Part shown: piece by piece, positions 13,733 through 14,286 of the stretch | Layout of the letters: each line of letters opens with the position of its first letter | How positions within the stretch are numbered: position 1 is the stretch's first letter | Source of the DNA: an uncultured Victivallales bacterium | GTDB taxonomy: Bacteria > Verrucomicrobiota > Lentisphaeria > Oligosphaerales > JAFGRS01 | DNA length: 14,286 bases | Direction: 5' to 3' | NCBI GenBank assembly: GCA_903834675.1 | Contig: CAILKC010000743.1 | Coordinates: forward strand, 1-14,286 | Notes under the pieces: model-generated | The model's database searches: none | What the model was told of the DNA's origin: nothing | Seen by the model: only the letters and a program-made list of their open reading frames with translations | Position numbers and translations under genes: made by a program

Positions 13733-14286
13733 ATGAGCGTGGACGGCCACGACGAACCCTATAGTGTCCGCGAGCAGTTCGGCGGGAAATCCCCGTTCGG
13801 GACGGCGCCACCGACCTTACCCCCGGAACCTGCCCGTGAGGCCGCGGTCCGCCTCGGCGAAGGCGAGCCGCTGTTGCGCGACATCCCTGCCAACCAGTGG
13901 TACAAGATGCTGGATCTGCCGCTGCTGGGCAAGCGCGTCCTGCGCCGGTCCTGGCTGGCGCTGATCGTGGCGCTCTGCGGTTTCGCCGCCGGGACCCTCG
14001 CGGCGCGGCGGCTGTTCACCACCAGCTATGGGGCCCAGGCGGTTCTCCTCTACCGCAGAGACCAGGAGAAGCGGGTCCGGCCCGTCCCCGGGTCAGCCTT
14101 CGCCCTGAGCCCGCTCTCGCAGAATTCCGTGGTCAAGATGATCGCCATGCCCGAGGTCCTCAACGAGGCCATTGACGAGGGGAAATTGGGGCTCTCCGCG
14201 GCGGCTCTGGCCGGACGCCTGGAGGTCCGCCCCGAGAAGTCCTCCGAGGTCATCCAACTGCGTCTCGCGGGCCTGCCTGACGGGGC
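13733..14286 (+). CDS. Wzz-like polysaccharide chain-length protein, N-terminal part
   Basis: The first 184 residues of a protein that runs off the right edge. After a proline-rich, probably cytoplasmic stretch of about 70 residues comes a basic flank and one membrane helix, SWLALIVALCGFAAGTLAA (73-91). Then follow SYGAQAVLLYRRD (98-110), a periplasmic beta-strand motif of Wzz proteins, and SPLSQNSVVKMIAMPEVLNE (126-145), similar to the stretch before the coiled coil in Wzz/GumC-type co-polymerases. This class sets glycan chain length and forms part of the export machinery. The N-terminal cytoplasmic stretch is longer than in classical Wzz. The start ATG lies 11 bases after the ATPase stop, with AGGG 8 bases upstream. 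Whether it carries a C-terminal tyrosine kinase cannot be seen. Confidence 0.82.
   Translation, partial: MSVDGHDEPYSVREQFGGKSPFGTAPPTLPPEPAREAAVRLGEGEPLLRDIPANQWYKMLDLPLLGKRVLRRSWLALIVALCGFAAGTLAARRLFTTSYGAQAVLLYRRDQEKRVRPVPGSAFALSPLSQNSVVKMIAMPEVLNEAIDEGKLGLSAAALAGRLEVRPEKSSEVIQLRLAGLPDG

Noticed and set aside
12813..13811. Minus-strand open frame of 332 codons opposite the ATPase
   Set aside because: Walker A, Walker B and sensor motifs lie on the plus strand, so this frame is a shadow.

Overview
The window is GC-rich, tightly packed bacterial DNA. It has two gene blocks pointing away from each other and two repeat-filled intergenic regions. There are no rRNA, tRNA or CRISPR sequences and no recognisable transposase. 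The gene mix (GH29 fucosidase, Gfo/Idh/MocA oxidoreductase, SulP transporter, envelope polysaccharide genes, ExeA-type ATPase) and the intergenic palindromes (CCCCAACGGGG, CCCAGGGT...ACCCTGGG, GGGTTCA tandems) suggest a Planctomycetota, Kiritimatiellota, Lentisphaerota or similar environmental genome. The taxon is an impression, not a demonstration.

Minus-strand block, read right to left. A family-4-like glycosyltransferase (5932 to 4625) is followed by a 387-base repeat-bearing gap. Then comes a compact operon: Gfo/Idh/MocA oxidoreductase (4237 to 2897), SulP anion transporter with STAS domain (2900 to 1200, ATGA overlap), GH29 alpha-L-fucosidase-like hydrolase (1196 to 60), and the first ten codons of another gene (30 to 1) with a perfect ribosome binding site. 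A sugar hydrolase, a sugar oxidoreductase and a sulfate-type transporter together would fit use of a fucose-containing, possibly sulfated glycan. No sulfatase is visible, so this is inference.

Plus-strand block, read left to right. It looks like a surface polysaccharide cluster: O-antigen ligase/polymerase-like membrane protein (6564-7952), calcineurin-like phosphoesterase (7945-8949), a nitroreductase-methyltransferase fusion (9041-10429), an alpha/alpha-toroid-like protein of unknown function (10410-11696), a second GT4-like glycosyltransferase (11693-12892), an ExeA-like AAA ATPase (12900-13721), and the start of a Wzz-like chain-length protein (13733 to the edge). Overlaps and short gaps point to one transcription unit. 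The ATPase plus Wzz pair resembles exosortase-linked exopolysaccharide loci, but no exosortase is in view.

The 631-base divergent region (5933-6563) holds three related copies of a repeat, two long palindromes and a GGGTTCA-type inverted repeat. One exact 22-base sequence occurs on both sides of the minus-strand glycosyltransferase gene (4570-4591 and 6410-6431). The most unusual coding observation is the nitroreductase-methyltransferase fusion, whose SAM-binding motif I is degenerate.
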